Positions 49,803 through 60,761 of a stretch of DNA of 64,000 bases are shown piece by piece (the first letter of the stretch is position 1; the number at the start of each line of letters is the position of its first letter). The position numbers and the translations under genes were made by a program. The notes under the pieces are model-generated. The model had not been told where the DNA came from and searched no databases. It was given only the letters and a program-made list of their open reading frames with translations. Source of the stretch: Phycisphaerales bacterium (GTDB lineage Bacteria > Planctomycetota > Phycisphaerae > Phycisphaerales > UBA1924). The stretch is from positions 51,087 to 115,086 of the forward strand of contig JADLCX010000042.1 of assembly GCA_020846975.1 (NCBI GenBank), given 5' to 3'.

Positions 49803-52424
49803 ATGCCCACCGTTCAAGGATGGACACCCCCCCAACTCTCCCCTCTCCCCGACCCGATCGCCCGGCTGCTCGAGGTCGCGTACGACCTGTCGTGGATGTA
49901 CCGGCCCGAGGCGTGGGCGGCGTTCGAGCGGCTGGATAGGGACCTGTGGAACTCCACCGGGCACAACCCCGTGCGGACCATCGCCGCGCTCCCGGCCGCG
50001 AGGCTGGCGATGCTCTCGAAGGATCCCGCGTTCGTGGAGCTCGTCGAGGCGGCGGTGCGGGTGCGCGCCAGCGCGACCGCGGCCGCCCGGAGCGGTTGGT
50101 TCAGCCGGGATGGGTCGAAGCTGCCGGCAACGCTCCGCCCCTTCCAGGTCGCCTACTTCTGCGCCGAGTTCGGCCTCACCGAGTGCTTCCAGATCTACTC
50201 CGGCGGCCTCGGGCTCCTCGCCGGCGACCACCTCAAGTCGGCCGCGGACCTCGGCCTGCCCTTCATCGCCGTCGGCCTCCTCTACCGCAACGGCTACTTC
50301 CACCAGGCCCTCGATGAGCACGGCCTGCAGCAGGAGGTGTACCCGCCGCTGGATGCCCCCACGCAGCCCGTGAAGCGGGTCCTCGGCGGCGACGGCCTGC
50401 ACCTGAAGGTGTACATCGACCTCCCCGGCCGCGCTGTCGCGTGCGCGATCTGGCGGGCCGAGGTGGGCGGTGTGCGGCTCTACCTGCTCGACACCAACAT
50501 CGATGAGAACACGCCCGAAGACCGCGAGATCACCGCGAACCTCTACCTCGGCGACCAGCGCCGACGGATCGAGCAGGAGATCGTCCTCGGCATCGGCGGC
50601 GTGCGGGCCCTCCAGGCCGTCGGCGAAGCACCCACCGTCTTCCACATGAACGAGGGCCACGCCGCGTTCATGGCGCTCGAACGGATCCGGCTCATCCGCT
50701 CGGCGCACCTCAACCTCTCCTTCGACCAGGCCCGCGAAGCCGCCTCGCCCTCGCACGTGTTCACCACGCACACGCCCGTCCCCGCGGGAATCGACCACTT
50801 CAACACCGCGCTGGTCAAGCACTATTTCGGTCACTACCACGACACCCTGGGCCTGGACCTCGAGGGCTTCATGGCCCTGGGCCGCGAGAACGTCGCCGAC
50901 CGCAACGAGCCGTTCAGCATGGCGATCCTCGCCATCCGCACCAGCAAGTGGTGCAACGGCGTCAGCCGGCTGCACGGGCGCGTCAGCCGAACGATGTGGA
51001 AGAACATCTGGCCGGGTGTGCCCGAAGGCGACATCCCGATCGGTCACGTCACCAACGGCATCCACGCGGCCGGCTGGATCTCGCCGATCATGGCCGCGCT
51101 CTACGACAAGCATCTCGGCGACGCCTGGCGCGCCGCGCCGGATTCCGCCGACGCGTGGGCGCGGATCGCGAGCATCCCCGACAGGGACCTCTGGCAGGCC
51201 CGGCGCGATTGCCGCGCCGCGTTCGTGCGCTACTGCGCCGCACGCGCCAAGTCCGGCCACACCGGCGGCTGCGCCGCGGCCCTCGACCCCGAACTGCTCA
51301 CCATCGGCTTCGCCCGCCGCTTCGCGGGCTACAAGCGCGCCACGCTCATGTTCCGCGACCCCGAGCGGCTGCTGAAACTCCTGAACGGCGCGCCGGGCGG
51401 CAAGGGCTCGCGCGGGTTCCAGCTCGTCATCGCCGGAAAGTCGCACCCCGGCGACAGTTGGGGCAAGCACCTCATCCGCGAGATCGTCGATTTCGCCCGC
51501 GACCCTCGCTTCAAGGGGCGCGTGCTCTTCCTCGAAGACTACGGCATCGATGTCGCGCGCGAGATGGTCCGCGGCTGCGACATCTGGCTCAACACGCCGA
51601 TCCGCGGCCTCGAAGCCAGCGGGACCAGCGGCATGAAGGCCGCCATGAACGGCGTGCTCAACGCCTCGATCCTCGACGGTTGGTGGGACGAGGGCTTCGA
51701 GGCCGACCTCGGGTTCAAGATCGACGACCGCGGGATCTTCCCCAACGATGCGCCCGACGACGACCGTGAAGACTTCGAGTCCGACGCGCTGTACCGGCTG
51801 ATCGAGCGGACGATCCTGCCGGAGTTCGAGGATCGCGGCCCCGACGGCGTCCCCGCCCGCTGGGTCGCGCGATTGAAGCGGTGCATCCAGCGTCTCACCC
51901 CCGTGTTCAACACCCACCGCATGGTGAAGGAGTACGCGACCAAGTACTACTTCCCCGCGCACACCCTCGCCACGCGCCTCGCGGCCTCCGAGCACGGCGA
52001 TATGCGAGAGGCCCGCGAACTCGCCGACCACATCGATCGCTACCGCCGCGCCTGGAGCGGCGTGCGCATCAAGAGCGCGCACGCCGCCCCCGACCCCCAC
52101 GGCGACGGCGTCAACATCGCCGCGGCCGTGCGGCTGGCCGGCCTGCGGCCCGATGAAGTCCGCGTCGAGGCCTGGCACGGCGCGGCCGATGAGCACGGCG
52201 AGATCGCCGAGGGTGTCGCCGTGCCGCTTGCCAGCCCCAGCGCGCTGGGCGATACCACCTTCCACTACACCGGCGCGTTTGACCGACCGACGCATATCGA
52301 GCGGCACGCCGTGTGCGTGCGCGTCCTGCCCGGCGATGCGAGGCTCGCCTCGCCGCACATCCCCGGCCTGATCGCCTCCAGCCCCCCGACGGCCATCGAG
52401 CCCGACCACGGACTGCATGTCTGA
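49803..52424 (+). CDS. glgP: Alpha-glucan (glycogen) phosphorylase
   Basis: Releases glucose-1-phosphate from glycogen or maltodextrin, using PLP. The 873 residues begin with the N-terminal DUF3417-type segment (LARLLEVAYDLSWMYRPEAW-like). Core motifs are AYFCAEFGLTECFQIYSGGLGLLAGDHLKSA in overview, FHMNEGHAAF, VTNGIHAAGW, FARRFAGYKRATLM and the PLP-lysine region GLEASGTSGMKAAMNGVLN. This is the TIGR02094-type short phosphorylase with a C-terminal ~90-residue extension. It overlaps the next gene by 8 nt. No other glycogen gene is in the window. Confidence 0.95.
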   Translation: MPTVQGWTPPQLSPLPDPIARLLEVAYDLSWMYRPEAWAAFERLDRDLWNSTGHNPVRTIAALPAARLAMLSKDPAFVELVEAAVRVRASATAAARSGWFSRDGSKLPATLRPFQVAYFCAEFGLTECFQIYSGGLGLLAGDHLKSAADLGLPFIAVGLLYRNGYFHQALDEHGLQQEVYPPLDAPTQPVKRVLGGDGLHLKVYIDLPGRAVACAIWRAEVGGVRLYLLDTNIDENTPEDREITANLYLGDQRRRIEQEIVLGIGGVRALQAVGEAPTVFHMNEGHAAFMALERIRLIRSAHLNLSFDQAREAASPSHVFTTHTPVPAGIDHFNTALVKHYFGHYHDTLGLDLEGFMALGRENVADRNEPFSMAILAIRTSKWCNGVSRLHGRVSRTMWKNIWPGVPEGDIPIGHVTNGIHAAGWISPIMAALYDKHLGDAWRAAPDSADAWARIASIPDRDLWQARRDCRAAFVRYCAARAKSGHTGGCAAALDPELLTIGFARRFAGYKRATLMFRDPERLLKLLNGAPGGKGSRGFQLVIAGKSHPGDSWGKHLIREIVDFARDPRFKGRVLFLEDYGIDVAREMVRGCDIWLNTPIRGLEASGTSGMKAAMNGVLNASILDGWWDEGFEADLGFKIDDRGIFPNDAPDDDREDFESDALYRLIERTILPEFEDRGPDGVPARWVARLKRCIQRLTPVFNTHRMVKEYATKYYFPAHTLATRLAASEHGDMREARELADHIDRYRRAWSGVRIKSAHAAPDPHGDGVNIAAAVRLAGLRPDEVRVEAWHGAADEHGEIAEGVAVPLASPSALGDTTFHYTGAFDRPTHIERHAVCVRVLPGDARLASPHIPGLIASSPPTAIEPDHGLHV

Positions 52425-53247
52425 CCTGCGCATCACATTCTTCGGCGATGTCGTCGGCTCGCTCGGACGTCGCGCGATCGCCCACGCGATCCCGCGGCTG
52501 CGGGCCGAGAAGTCCTCGCGGCTGTTCGTCGCCAACGGCGAGAACTCCCGCAACGGCTCCGGCCTCTCCCCCGACAACTACCGCGAACTCCTGCGTAGCG
52601 GCGTCCACGCCGTGACGCTCGGCGACCACTGGGCCAAAGACCGGCAGATCCTCCCCGTGCTCGACGACCCGCACGAGCCGGCCGCGCGCCCCGCCAACCT
52701 CGCCCCCGGCGCGCCCGGCAAGCGGTTCTCGATCATCCGCGAGCCCGACCTGCCGCCCATCGCGATCATCACCGTGCTCGGTCGCATGTTCATGCCCATG
52801 CCCAGCGACAACCCCTTCGCGGCGGTCGATCGCGAGATGGCCGAGATCGGCAAGGTCGCGCCCGACGCGCTGGTCGTCATCGAGATCCACGGCGAAGTCA
52901 CCAGCGAGAAGCAGGCCATGGCCTGGCACGCGCTCGATAAACACACCAGCTCGTCAGGCCCGCGGGCCGTCGCCGTCGTCGGCTCGCACACCCACGTGCA
53001 GACCGCCGACGCCCGCATCCTCGATCACCGCCTCGCCGCGATCACCGACCTGGGCATGTGCGGACCGCACCGCAGCATCATCGGCCGCGACATCCAGGCC
53101 ACGCTCAACACCATGGTGAGCCAACTCCCCAGCCCGCTCGATGTCGCCAGCGACGATAACCGCGCCTGTGGTGTGCTCATCACGATCGATGTCGAAGGAA
53201 GGCGAGCGTCAGAGATCGAGCCCGTCGGCATCCGGGTGCCGGAATGA
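52417..53247 (+). CDS. YmdB-like metallophosphoesterase (TIGR00282 family)
   Basis: A 276-residue calcineurin-like phosphoesterase. Metal-ligand motifs are FFGDVVGSLGRRA (8-20), VANGENSRNGSGL, VTLGDHWAKD, VIEIHGEVTSEKQAMAWHALD and VVGSHTHVQTADARIL. YmdB in Bacillus hydrolyses 2',3'-cAMP and affects RNA turnover and biofilm fate. In most homologues the fourth block reads T-x-G-x-H; here it is LGDHW. Translationally coupled to glgP by an 8-nt overlap. Confidence 0.92.
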   Translation: MSDLRITFFGDVVGSLGRRAIAHAIPRLRAEKSSRLFVANGENSRNGSGLSPDNYRELLRSGVHAVTLGDHWAKDRQILPVLDDPHEPAARPANLAPGAPGKRFSIIREPDLPPIAIITVLGRMFMPMPSDNPFAAVDREMAEIGKVAPDALVVIEIHGEVTSEKQAMAWHALDKHTSSSGPRAVAVVGSHTHVQTADARILDHRLAAITDLGMCGPHRSIIGRDIQATLNTMVSQLPSPLDVASDDNRACGVLITIDVEGRRASEIEPVGIRVPE

Positions 53248-53252
53248 ACGAC

Positions 53253-54059
53253 TCAGGCCAGCCCCATCTCCGCCGCCGCCACCGCCAGCCGACCGCCGCG
53301 TGCCCGCGTGGTCACCATGTAGCTCTGCAGGTTGCGCCCGGGACACTGCGTGGGGTTTAACTCCCGATGCGTGTACACCCGGGCCCGAACAACGCTGTAG
53401 TGCCGCATCCGGTCGGCGACGAACGCGTCCAGCGTCGTGCGGGCCGCCGGCGTCACCTGCTGCCGATCGAAGTTGCCCAGCACCATCACCGCCAGGTTGT
53501 TCTCGTTCTGGTCCTGCACGTGCGCGCCCTGGTACCTCGCGTCGCGACCTTCCCACACCCGGCCCGCCGGGTCGATGATGTAGTGGTACCCGATGTCCGC
53601 CCACTTCTCGCTCGGCCTTCCCTGCTTGGTCCGCGTCGTGTGGAACTGGCGGATCGACTCCAGCCTCGAAGCCACCGCGGCCTGCGATGTCGCCGTGAAC
53701 GGGTCATCGCCTTCGTGGTGAACGGTGATGCGCGTCACCCGCCCCATGTCGTTGATCTTCCGGCCGGCGATCCGCCCGGTCCGGGTCCACGCCGATCGTG
53801 GAATCACCGGGACCGATCCCCCTCCGGCCGCACGCTGCGCCGGCGTCGGCGCCGAGGGCATCGGTCCGGGGATGTACGGCGTCACCGGGCTGGAGTTGAC
53901 CGCCGAGGCCGTCGCCGTCGGCACCCGCATCGTGGAGTTGTTGCACCCCGAGAGGGCCAGAGCCGAAAGCAGGAGCCCGCCGCCGATCACCTCACGACGT
54001 GAGAGCAACCCGGCCGCGGCCTGATCATCGAAAAACTGCTGATGCATGGGAGGGTTCAT
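53253..54059 (-). CDS. Tat-exported lipoprotein N-acetylmuramoyl-L-alanine amidase
   Basis: A 268-residue cell-wall amidase of the amidase_2/PGRP fold. The N-terminus has a twin-arginine motif SRREVIGGG followed by a hydrophobic stretch and the lipobox LALSGC, so Tat export and lipid anchoring are predicted. The catalytic domain (~90-260) shows ITVHHEGDD (zinc His), DIGYHYIIDPAGRVWEGRD, NENNLAVMVLGNFD, THRELNPTQCPG (zinc His and Cys). It cleaves the bond between MurNAc and the stem peptide. It converges on the phosphoesterase gene with a 5-nt gap. An ATG at 54047 is an alternative start. Confidence 0.9.
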   Translation of the reverse strand: MNPPMHQQFFDDQAAAGLLSRREVIGGGLLLSALALSGCNNSTMRVPTATASAVNSSPVTPYIPGPMPSAPTPAQRAAGGGSVPVIPRSAWTRTGRIAGRKINDMGRVTRITVHHEGDDPFTATSQAAVASRLESIRQFHTTRTKQGRPSEKWADIGYHYIIDPAGRVWEGRDARYQGAHVQDQNENNLAVMVLGNFDRQQVTPAARTTLDAFVADRMRHYSVVRARVYTHRELNPTQCPGRNLQSYMVTTRARGGRLAVAAAEMGLA

Positions 54060-54180
54060 CGGCCACGCAGGCTTGACATCTGCACGGAACACGGTCCGAA
54101 CGGCGGGCAACCCGCCGCGGCGGCCATCATACGGCCCGCGGCGTCCACCCGACCCGATCCGACAGCCGCCGGCGCGGGGA

Positions 54181-56343
<2,163 letters not shown>

Positions 56344-56384
56344 CGGGCGCGCCGTCTCGCGCGCGGGTCACAACCAAGCGAGCA

Positions 56385-56726
56385 TCAGACGCCAGCCAAC
56401 GCGCCGGGCAAGCGAACGGTGTACACCCGTCGTTGCAGCATCGTGCCCAGAAGTCGGAACGATTCCGGCGCGAACGGCTCGAGTACGTGGGGTTTGTTGG
56501 TCATCGCGTCGAGCGCGAGGGCAGGCACCGGGAGTTCGGCGATGTCCTGTCCAAGTCTCGGGCGTTTGGTGATCGTGATCGCAACTTCGTGCTCGGATGC
56601 CGTCGCGCTCAGCAGCGCACCGTTGCTGAGGCGTTCCCTGCCCATGAATCGGCTGGTCGGCGCATGGTGTCCGATCAGCGGTCGTCCAAACGGCTTGCGG
56701 ACGCAATGGTCAAGCAGGACTTTCAC
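56385..56726 (-). CDS. DUF5615-family PIN-like toxin, diverged
   Basis: A 113-residue protein resembling DUF5615 PIN-like toxins: MKVLLDHCVRKPFGRPLIGH at the start, then GRERLSNGALLSATASEHEVAITITKRPRLGQDI in overview. The family usually has an aspartate and asparagine in the LLTxDxN strand; here the strand reads ITITKRPRLG, so an active-site acid seems lost. The GTG start overlaps the TGA of the DUF433 remnant (GTGA), the usual coupling of this toxin-antitoxin pair. With a broken antitoxin and altered toxin the module is probably decaying. Confidence 0.7.
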   Translation of the reverse strand: MKVLLDHCVRKPFGRPLIGHHAPTSRFMGRERLSNGALLSATASEHEVAITITKRPRLGQDIAELPVPALALDAMTNKPHVLEPFAPESFRLLGTMLQRRVYTVRLPGALAGV

Positions 56727-56970
56727 GCGGCCCTCGAGCCACGCTCGATCTCGCGTGCGGCCAGCGCCAGCACGGCCATGACCATCTCGCGTGGTGGGCT
56801 GTTCTCGAAACCGTCGAGAAAACGTTCCGGCGGATACCCGCCGCCGAGGTACTCAAACAGCACCCGCACCGGCGCCCTGGTGTCCCGGAAGCACGGCTAG
56901 CCGCCCATGCGCTCAGGATCGATCCAGACGTAGGGATTCCACGGACTCGCCGGCTCGGTCTGCTCCGTGG
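56723..56970 (-). pseudogene. DUF433 antitoxin remnant with in-frame amber codon
   Basis: Reading the minus strand gives NPYVWIDPERMGG, then TAG (56899-56897), then PCFRDTRAPVRVLFEYLGGG and PPERFLDGFENSPPREMVMAVLALAAREIE to a TGA at 56725-56723. That is a DUF433 protein in one frame, interrupted at the residue between GG and PC, which is normally K, E or another sense codon. No ATG, GTG or TTG was found in frame upstream before the previous stop at 56998-56996, so the start is missing too. A restart at the GTG inside APVRV would lack the N-terminal half. Confidence 0.72.
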
Positions 56971-57025
56971 CAAGATTATTGGCTCTTTGCGCGATTCAAG
57001 CGTCCGGGATCGTTACTGTTGCGCT

Positions 57026-58648
57026 ATGCCGGCACCTTCCAGCAACACCCCCCTGGTCCTCATCATCCGCGACGGTTGGGGCGAGAACCCCAATCCCGAG
57101 CACGACAGGTTCAACGCCATCAAACTGGCGAGAACGCCGGTCGCCGACATGCTCGACGCGGAATGGCCGCGGACGCTGATTCACACCAGCGGTGAGGATG
57201 TTGGCTTGCCCGAGGGCACGATGGGCAACTCCGAGGTCGGGCACCAGAACATCGGCGCGGGCCGGATCGTGGATCAGGAGTCGGTGGCGATCACCAAGGC
57301 GTGCCGCGCGGGCCTGGAGGGCAACGCGGCGATTGCCGGGGCTGTTCAGAACGCCAAGCGCCGGGGCGGGAAGGTCCACCTGCTCGGGATCGCCTCGGAT
57401 GCGGGTGTTCACGGACTGCTCACGCACCTGTACGCGATCGTGCGCGCATGCAAGCGGTTCGACATGCCGCGAGTGGCGGTTCACCTGTTCACCGATGGCC
57501 GCGACACCGGGCCTTACACGGGCAAGGGCTACATCGAGCAGATCGAACGTGAACTCGCCGCGATCGGCATCGGGCGCATCGCCACGCTCTGCGGCCGGTA
57601 CTACGCGATGGATCGGGACTTTCGCTGGGAGCGGGTCGGGATGGCCTTTGACGCGCTGACCGGGCGCGGCTCGACCCCGGCGCCGAACTTCCCGACCGCC
57701 GCGGCCGCGATCCAGGAGTACTACGACCATCCGACCGGCGACAGCCAGCAGGGCGACGAGTTTGTGACGGCGCGCGCGGTCGGCGAGCCCGCGCCGATTC
57801 GTGACGGCGATTCCGTGATCTTCTACAACTATCGCGGCGACCGTCCGCGCGAGATCTCCGCGGCGTTCGTGTTCCCCGATGAGCAGTGGTCGAGGGTGAA
57901 GCCGTCTCCCGATTCAGGGCGCAACGGCTTTGATCGCGGCCGGAAGCTCGACATCGACTACGTGATCATGACCGAGTACTGGGAATCGCTGCTCCCGTAC
58001 GTCAAGGTCGCGTTCCCCAAGCCTCCCAAGATGGTGAACATCGCCGGCGAGTACATGAGCAAGATCGGTGTGCGGCAGTTCCGCTGCGCCGAGACCGAGA
58101 AGTACCCTCACGTCACGTTCTTCTTCAACGATTATCGCGATGAGCCGTTCCCGGGTGAGCGGCGCGAGAACCCGCAGTCGCCCAAGGTCGCCACCTACGA
58201 CCTCAAGCCCGAGATGGCCGCGGAGGAGGTCTGCCGGGCGGTGCTCGGTCGTTTTGCCGCGCCGGACTGCGAGGAGTTCATCGTCGTGAACTTCGCCAAC
58301 GGCGACATGGTCGGCCACACGGGAAAACTGGAGGCGGCGATCAAGGCGTGCGAGACGGTTGACAACTGTGTCGGCAGGATCATCAAGGCCGCGACGGCCC
58401 GTGGGGGGAGCCTGATCATCACCGCGGACCACGGCAACGCCGAGCAGATGTGGGACCCCGTGACCAACGCCCCGCACACGGCGCACACCACCTACGACGT
58501 TCCGCTGTACGTGGTCGGATCGGGGGTGATGGGCCGCGGGCTGCGCCAGGAGCCGCGCGGTCGGCTCGCCGACATCCTGCCCACCGCGCTGGAGATGATG
58601 GGCCTGCCCAAGCCCGCGGAGATGACGGGCCGGAGCCTGCTGGTCTGA
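57026..58648 (+). CDS. gpmI: 2,3-bisphosphoglycerate-independent phosphoglycerate mutase
   Basis: Glycolytic enzyme interconverting 3- and 2-phosphoglycerate using two Mn2+. The 540 residues show LVLIIRDGWGENP (first metal Asp), GTMGNSEVGHQNIGAGRIV with the catalytic serine, HLFTDGRDTGPYTG, YYAMDRDFRWERV, NFANGDMVGHTGKLEAAIKACETVD (in overview) and LIITADHGNAEQM for the second metal site. Length fits the alkaline-phosphatase-superfamily iPGM (~510-550). Confidence 0.96.
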   Translation: MPAPSSNTPLVLIIRDGWGENPNPEHDRFNAIKLARTPVADMLDAEWPRTLIHTSGEDVGLPEGTMGNSEVGHQNIGAGRIVDQESVAITKACRAGLEGNAAIAGAVQNAKRRGGKVHLLGIASDAGVHGLLTHLYAIVRACKRFDMPRVAVHLFTDGRDTGPYTGKGYIEQIERELAAIGIGRIATLCGRYYAMDRDFRWERVGMAFDALTGRGSTPAPNFPTAAAAIQEYYDHPTGDSQQGDEFVTARAVGEPAPIRDGDSVIFYNYRGDRPREISAAFVFPDEQWSRVKPSPDSGRNGFDRGRKLDIDYVIMTEYWESLLPYVKVAFPKPPKMVNIAGEYMSKIGVRQFRCAETEKYPHVTFFFNDYRDEPFPGERRENPQSPKVATYDLKPEMAAEEVCRAVLGRFAAPDCEEFIVVNFANGDMVGHTGKLEAAIKACETVDNCVGRIIKAATARGGSLIITADHGNAEQMWDPVTNAPHTAHTTYDVPLYVVGSGVMGRGLRQEPRGRLADILPTALEMMGLPKPAEMTGRSLLV

Positions 58649-58671
58649 TGCCGGCCTGATCCCGGTCTGGT

Positions 58672-59355
58672 TCAGAACGGGAACTGGATCTCGAAGTACG
58701 CCATGAGCGAATCGCGCGCGGGGTTGCGTTCCTCGCCTTCGATCCGCGCGTTGGAGATGTGGTGCCAGCGTGCTCCGAGAGTGAGTCTTGCGCCGCCCGG
58801 GTCGTCGCCCAGCACGTGCGTGAAGCCCAGGCCCAGCCGGGGCAGGAAGTTCAGGCTCGTTCCGCCGTCGGGCACATCGTCGAACCCGGCGAGCAGCCCG
58901 ATACCCGCATCGCCGAACACGGTCCAGCGGAACTCCCGGTCGTGCGCGAAGTGCCAGCGGAAGATCATGCTCGCGCTGAGGCCGCCGGTGTCGGGGCCTT
59001 CCTGGTTGAAGTACCAGCCGGCGGTCTCGACGCCGAACTCGAGTTCGTCGGCCAGGAAGGTCGAGAGGATCCCGTGGATGTTCGTGTCGATGGCATCGCC
59101 GAAGTTGCTGGCCACGCCCGATCCGACGCTCCACCACCACGAGCCCGCCCTGCCGAACCGGCGCTCGCGGGGTTCGTCGGCGCTGGGAGTTTGCGTTTCC
59201 GCGGCGGTGCTCGGCTGCGCGATGGAATCGGTCGGTTGGAGCAGGTGATCGGACCGGTCCAGGATCGAGTCGGCCCACGCGCTCGCCGGGGCGCCGGTGC
59301 CCAGCGCGGCCAGCGCCAGCCCGATCCGTGAGTACTTCGATGGGAGAATGGTCAT
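58672..59355 (-). CDS. PagL-like lipid A deacylase / acyloxyacyl hydrolase family protein
   Basis: A 227-residue exported outer-membrane barrel protein. The signal peptide ends near ASAWA. After a ~40-residue polar spacer come amphipathic strands and, at the C-terminus, RWHHISNARIEGEERNPARDS, which matches the H-x-S-N-A ... N-P-x-x-D-S block of PagL, then MAYFEIQFPF with a terminal aromatic. PagL removes the 3-O acyl chain of lipid A. The motif supports the family; activity is inferred. The ATG at 59355 gives a proper signal peptide. Confidence 0.8.
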   Translation of the reverse strand: MTILPSKYSRIGLALAALGTGAPASAWADSILDRSDHLLQPTDSIAQPSTAAETQTPSADEPRERRFGRAGSWWWSVGSGVASNFGDAIDTNIHGILSTFLADELEFGVETAGWYFNQEGPDTGGLSASMIFRWHFAHDREFRWTVFGDAGIGLLAGFDDVPDGGTSLNFLPRLGLGFTHVLGDDPGGARLTLGARWHHISNARIEGEERNPARDSLMAYFEIQFPF

Positions 59356-59390
59356 CGGGACGCAGCGTAGCACACCCGCTAGGATCGCGC

Positions 59391-59618
59391 GTGAGCGTTG
59401 ACGATGATCCACAATCCGTGCCGATCGATCGGCGGCTTACGGCGATCGAGGAGCACGCGGCTTTCTCGGAGCGCGCCGTTGAAGAGCTTGCGGAGGAGGT
59501 CCGGCTCCTCAACGCGCGCGTCCGCGAGTTGGGGCAGCGGCTGGCCGCGGCCGAGGCGCGTGTCATCAAGATGGAGAGCGGCACGCCCGATCCGGCAGAA
59601 CCGACGAGCGAGGAATGA
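59391..59618 (+). CDS. SlyX-family coiled-coil protein
   Basis: A 75-residue protein with a central coiled coil (AIEEHAAFSERAVEELAEEVRLLNARVRELGQRL in overview) and an acidic, proline-containing tail. Length, single short coiled coil and the E-x-x-x-A-F-x-E/Q motif fit SlyX, whose role is unknown. The start is GTG at 59391, chosen because the family begins just before the coil; no strong Shine-Dalgarno is seen. It is divergent from the PagL-like gene. Confidence 0.72.
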   Translation: MSVDDDPQSVPIDRRLTAIEEHAAFSERAVEELAEEVRLLNARVRELGQRLAAAEARVIKMESGTPDPAEPTSEE

Positions 59619-59655
59619 GAGCGTTTCGAGGTTGACCGGTGGGCGGTGGTCCGGC

Positions 59656-60633
59656 TCAGGCGGCCTTGGCCTGCGAGTCCGCCGACGGGGCATCCGAAGC
59701 CCGCGAGGTCCAGCGGACGCTGGAATCGAGTTCGGAGGAAACAACCCTGTTCCGGCCGTCGCGCTTGGCGGAGTAGAGGTTGCGGTCGGCCTGCTCGAGC
59801 CAGTTCGCCGCGGTGGCCTCGCCGATCCCGCCGCTGCTGCCGACCAGCCCGATCGACATGGTGATCTGGTGCTCGGGGTGGCGCGGCCAGATGACCCGCA
59901 TGAGCGCTTCGCGCACGCGCTCGGCCACGACCAGCGCGTCGGGGGTTGAGGTCGCGGGCATGATGAGCGCGAACTCCTCGCCGCCGTACCGGCACGCGAC
60001 ATCGATCTCGCGGCATTCCGATTGGAGCATTTTGGCTACCCCCTGGAGCACCTCGTCGCCCGCGGGGTGGCCGTAGGTGTCGTTCACGCGCTTGAAGTGG
60101 TCGACATCGCACATGGCCAGGGCCAGCGGCATGGGGTGCCGTCGGCACTCCGCGACCTTCTCGGCCCAGCGCTTGTTGAAGTGGGCCCGGTTGCCCAGTC
60201 CGGTGAGGCCGTCCACGTTGGCGCGGTCGGCGAGCAGGTGCAGCAGTTGGTCGAGGCGCAGCGCCGCGCGCAGGCGGGCGCGCAGTTCGGCGAGGTCGAA
60301 CGGCTTGGTGACGTAGTCGGTGGCGCCGAGGTCGAAGGCCGTGACCTTGTCCTCGGAACTGCTCATGGCGCTGAGCACGATGACCGGGATGGAGTTGGTC
60401 GTCGAGTCTTCCTTCAACGCACGCAGCACCTCGAACCCGTCGGTGTCGGGCATGTCGAGGTCGAGCAGGATCGTCGCGGGCGGCTCTTTCTTCGCCAGTT
60501 CCAGCCCGTCCCGGGCGTTGAGGGCGTCGACGAGCCGGATCTGCTCGTGACGCAGGCGCACCTTGAGCAGGCGATGAACGTCGATCGAGTCATCGATGAG
60601 CAACACACGGGGATTGTCAGAAGGGTTGGGCAC
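59656..60633 (-). CDS. REC-GGDEF response regulator (diguanylate cyclase)
   Basis: A 325-residue PleD/WspR-type response regulator. Residues ~8-122 are a receiver: VLLIDDSIDV, phospho-acceptor Asp in ILLDLDMPDTDGFEVL, VLSAMSS and the lysine in DYVTKPFD. Residues ~140-300 are a GGDEF domain: DGLTGLGNRAHFNKR, CDVDHFKRVNDTYGHPAGDEVL, active site YGGEEF, with an RxxD inhibitory site (REID) five residues before it. It should make c-di-GMP when phosphorylated and be product-inhibited. It lies 128 nt downstream of an HPt gene on the same strand; no histidine kinase is nearby. Confidence 0.95.
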   Translation of the reverse strand: MPNPSDNPRVLLIDDSIDVHRLLKVRLRHEQIRLVDALNARDGLELAKKEPPATILLDLDMPDTDGFEVLRALKEDSTTNSIPVIVLSAMSSSEDKVTAFDLGATDYVTKPFDLAELRARLRAALRLDQLLHLLADRANVDGLTGLGNRAHFNKRWAEKVAECRRHPMPLALAMCDVDHFKRVNDTYGHPAGDEVLQGVAKMLQSECREIDVACRYGGEEFALIMPATSTPDALVVAERVREALMRVIWPRHPEHQITMSIGLVGSSGGIGEATAANWLEQADRNLYSAKRDGRNRVVSSELDSSVRWTSRASDAPSADSQAKAA

Positions 60634-60761
60634 GCTTGCTTGATCCGTGACCGTTCCGGGTCATCTTCCGCAGTGTGCCGCCGTTCAAGCCATGGAAGGG
60701 CGGATCGGTTTTTCTGAACATCCGCGGCGCCCCATCGCGCGGCGGAGACAAGTGGGGGCTT

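Noticed and set aside
56897..56899. Amber codon as programmed readthrough or pyrrolysine
   Set aside because: The frame also lacks a start codon and the partner toxin is diverged, so decay is simpler; no pyl genes or stimulatory structure were seen.
57914..60148. A 744-codon minus-strand ORF across gpmI, the PagL-like gene and part of the REC-GGDEF gene
   Set aside because: Translation is arginine/proline-rich shadow sequence; three well-supported genes occupy the region in other frames.
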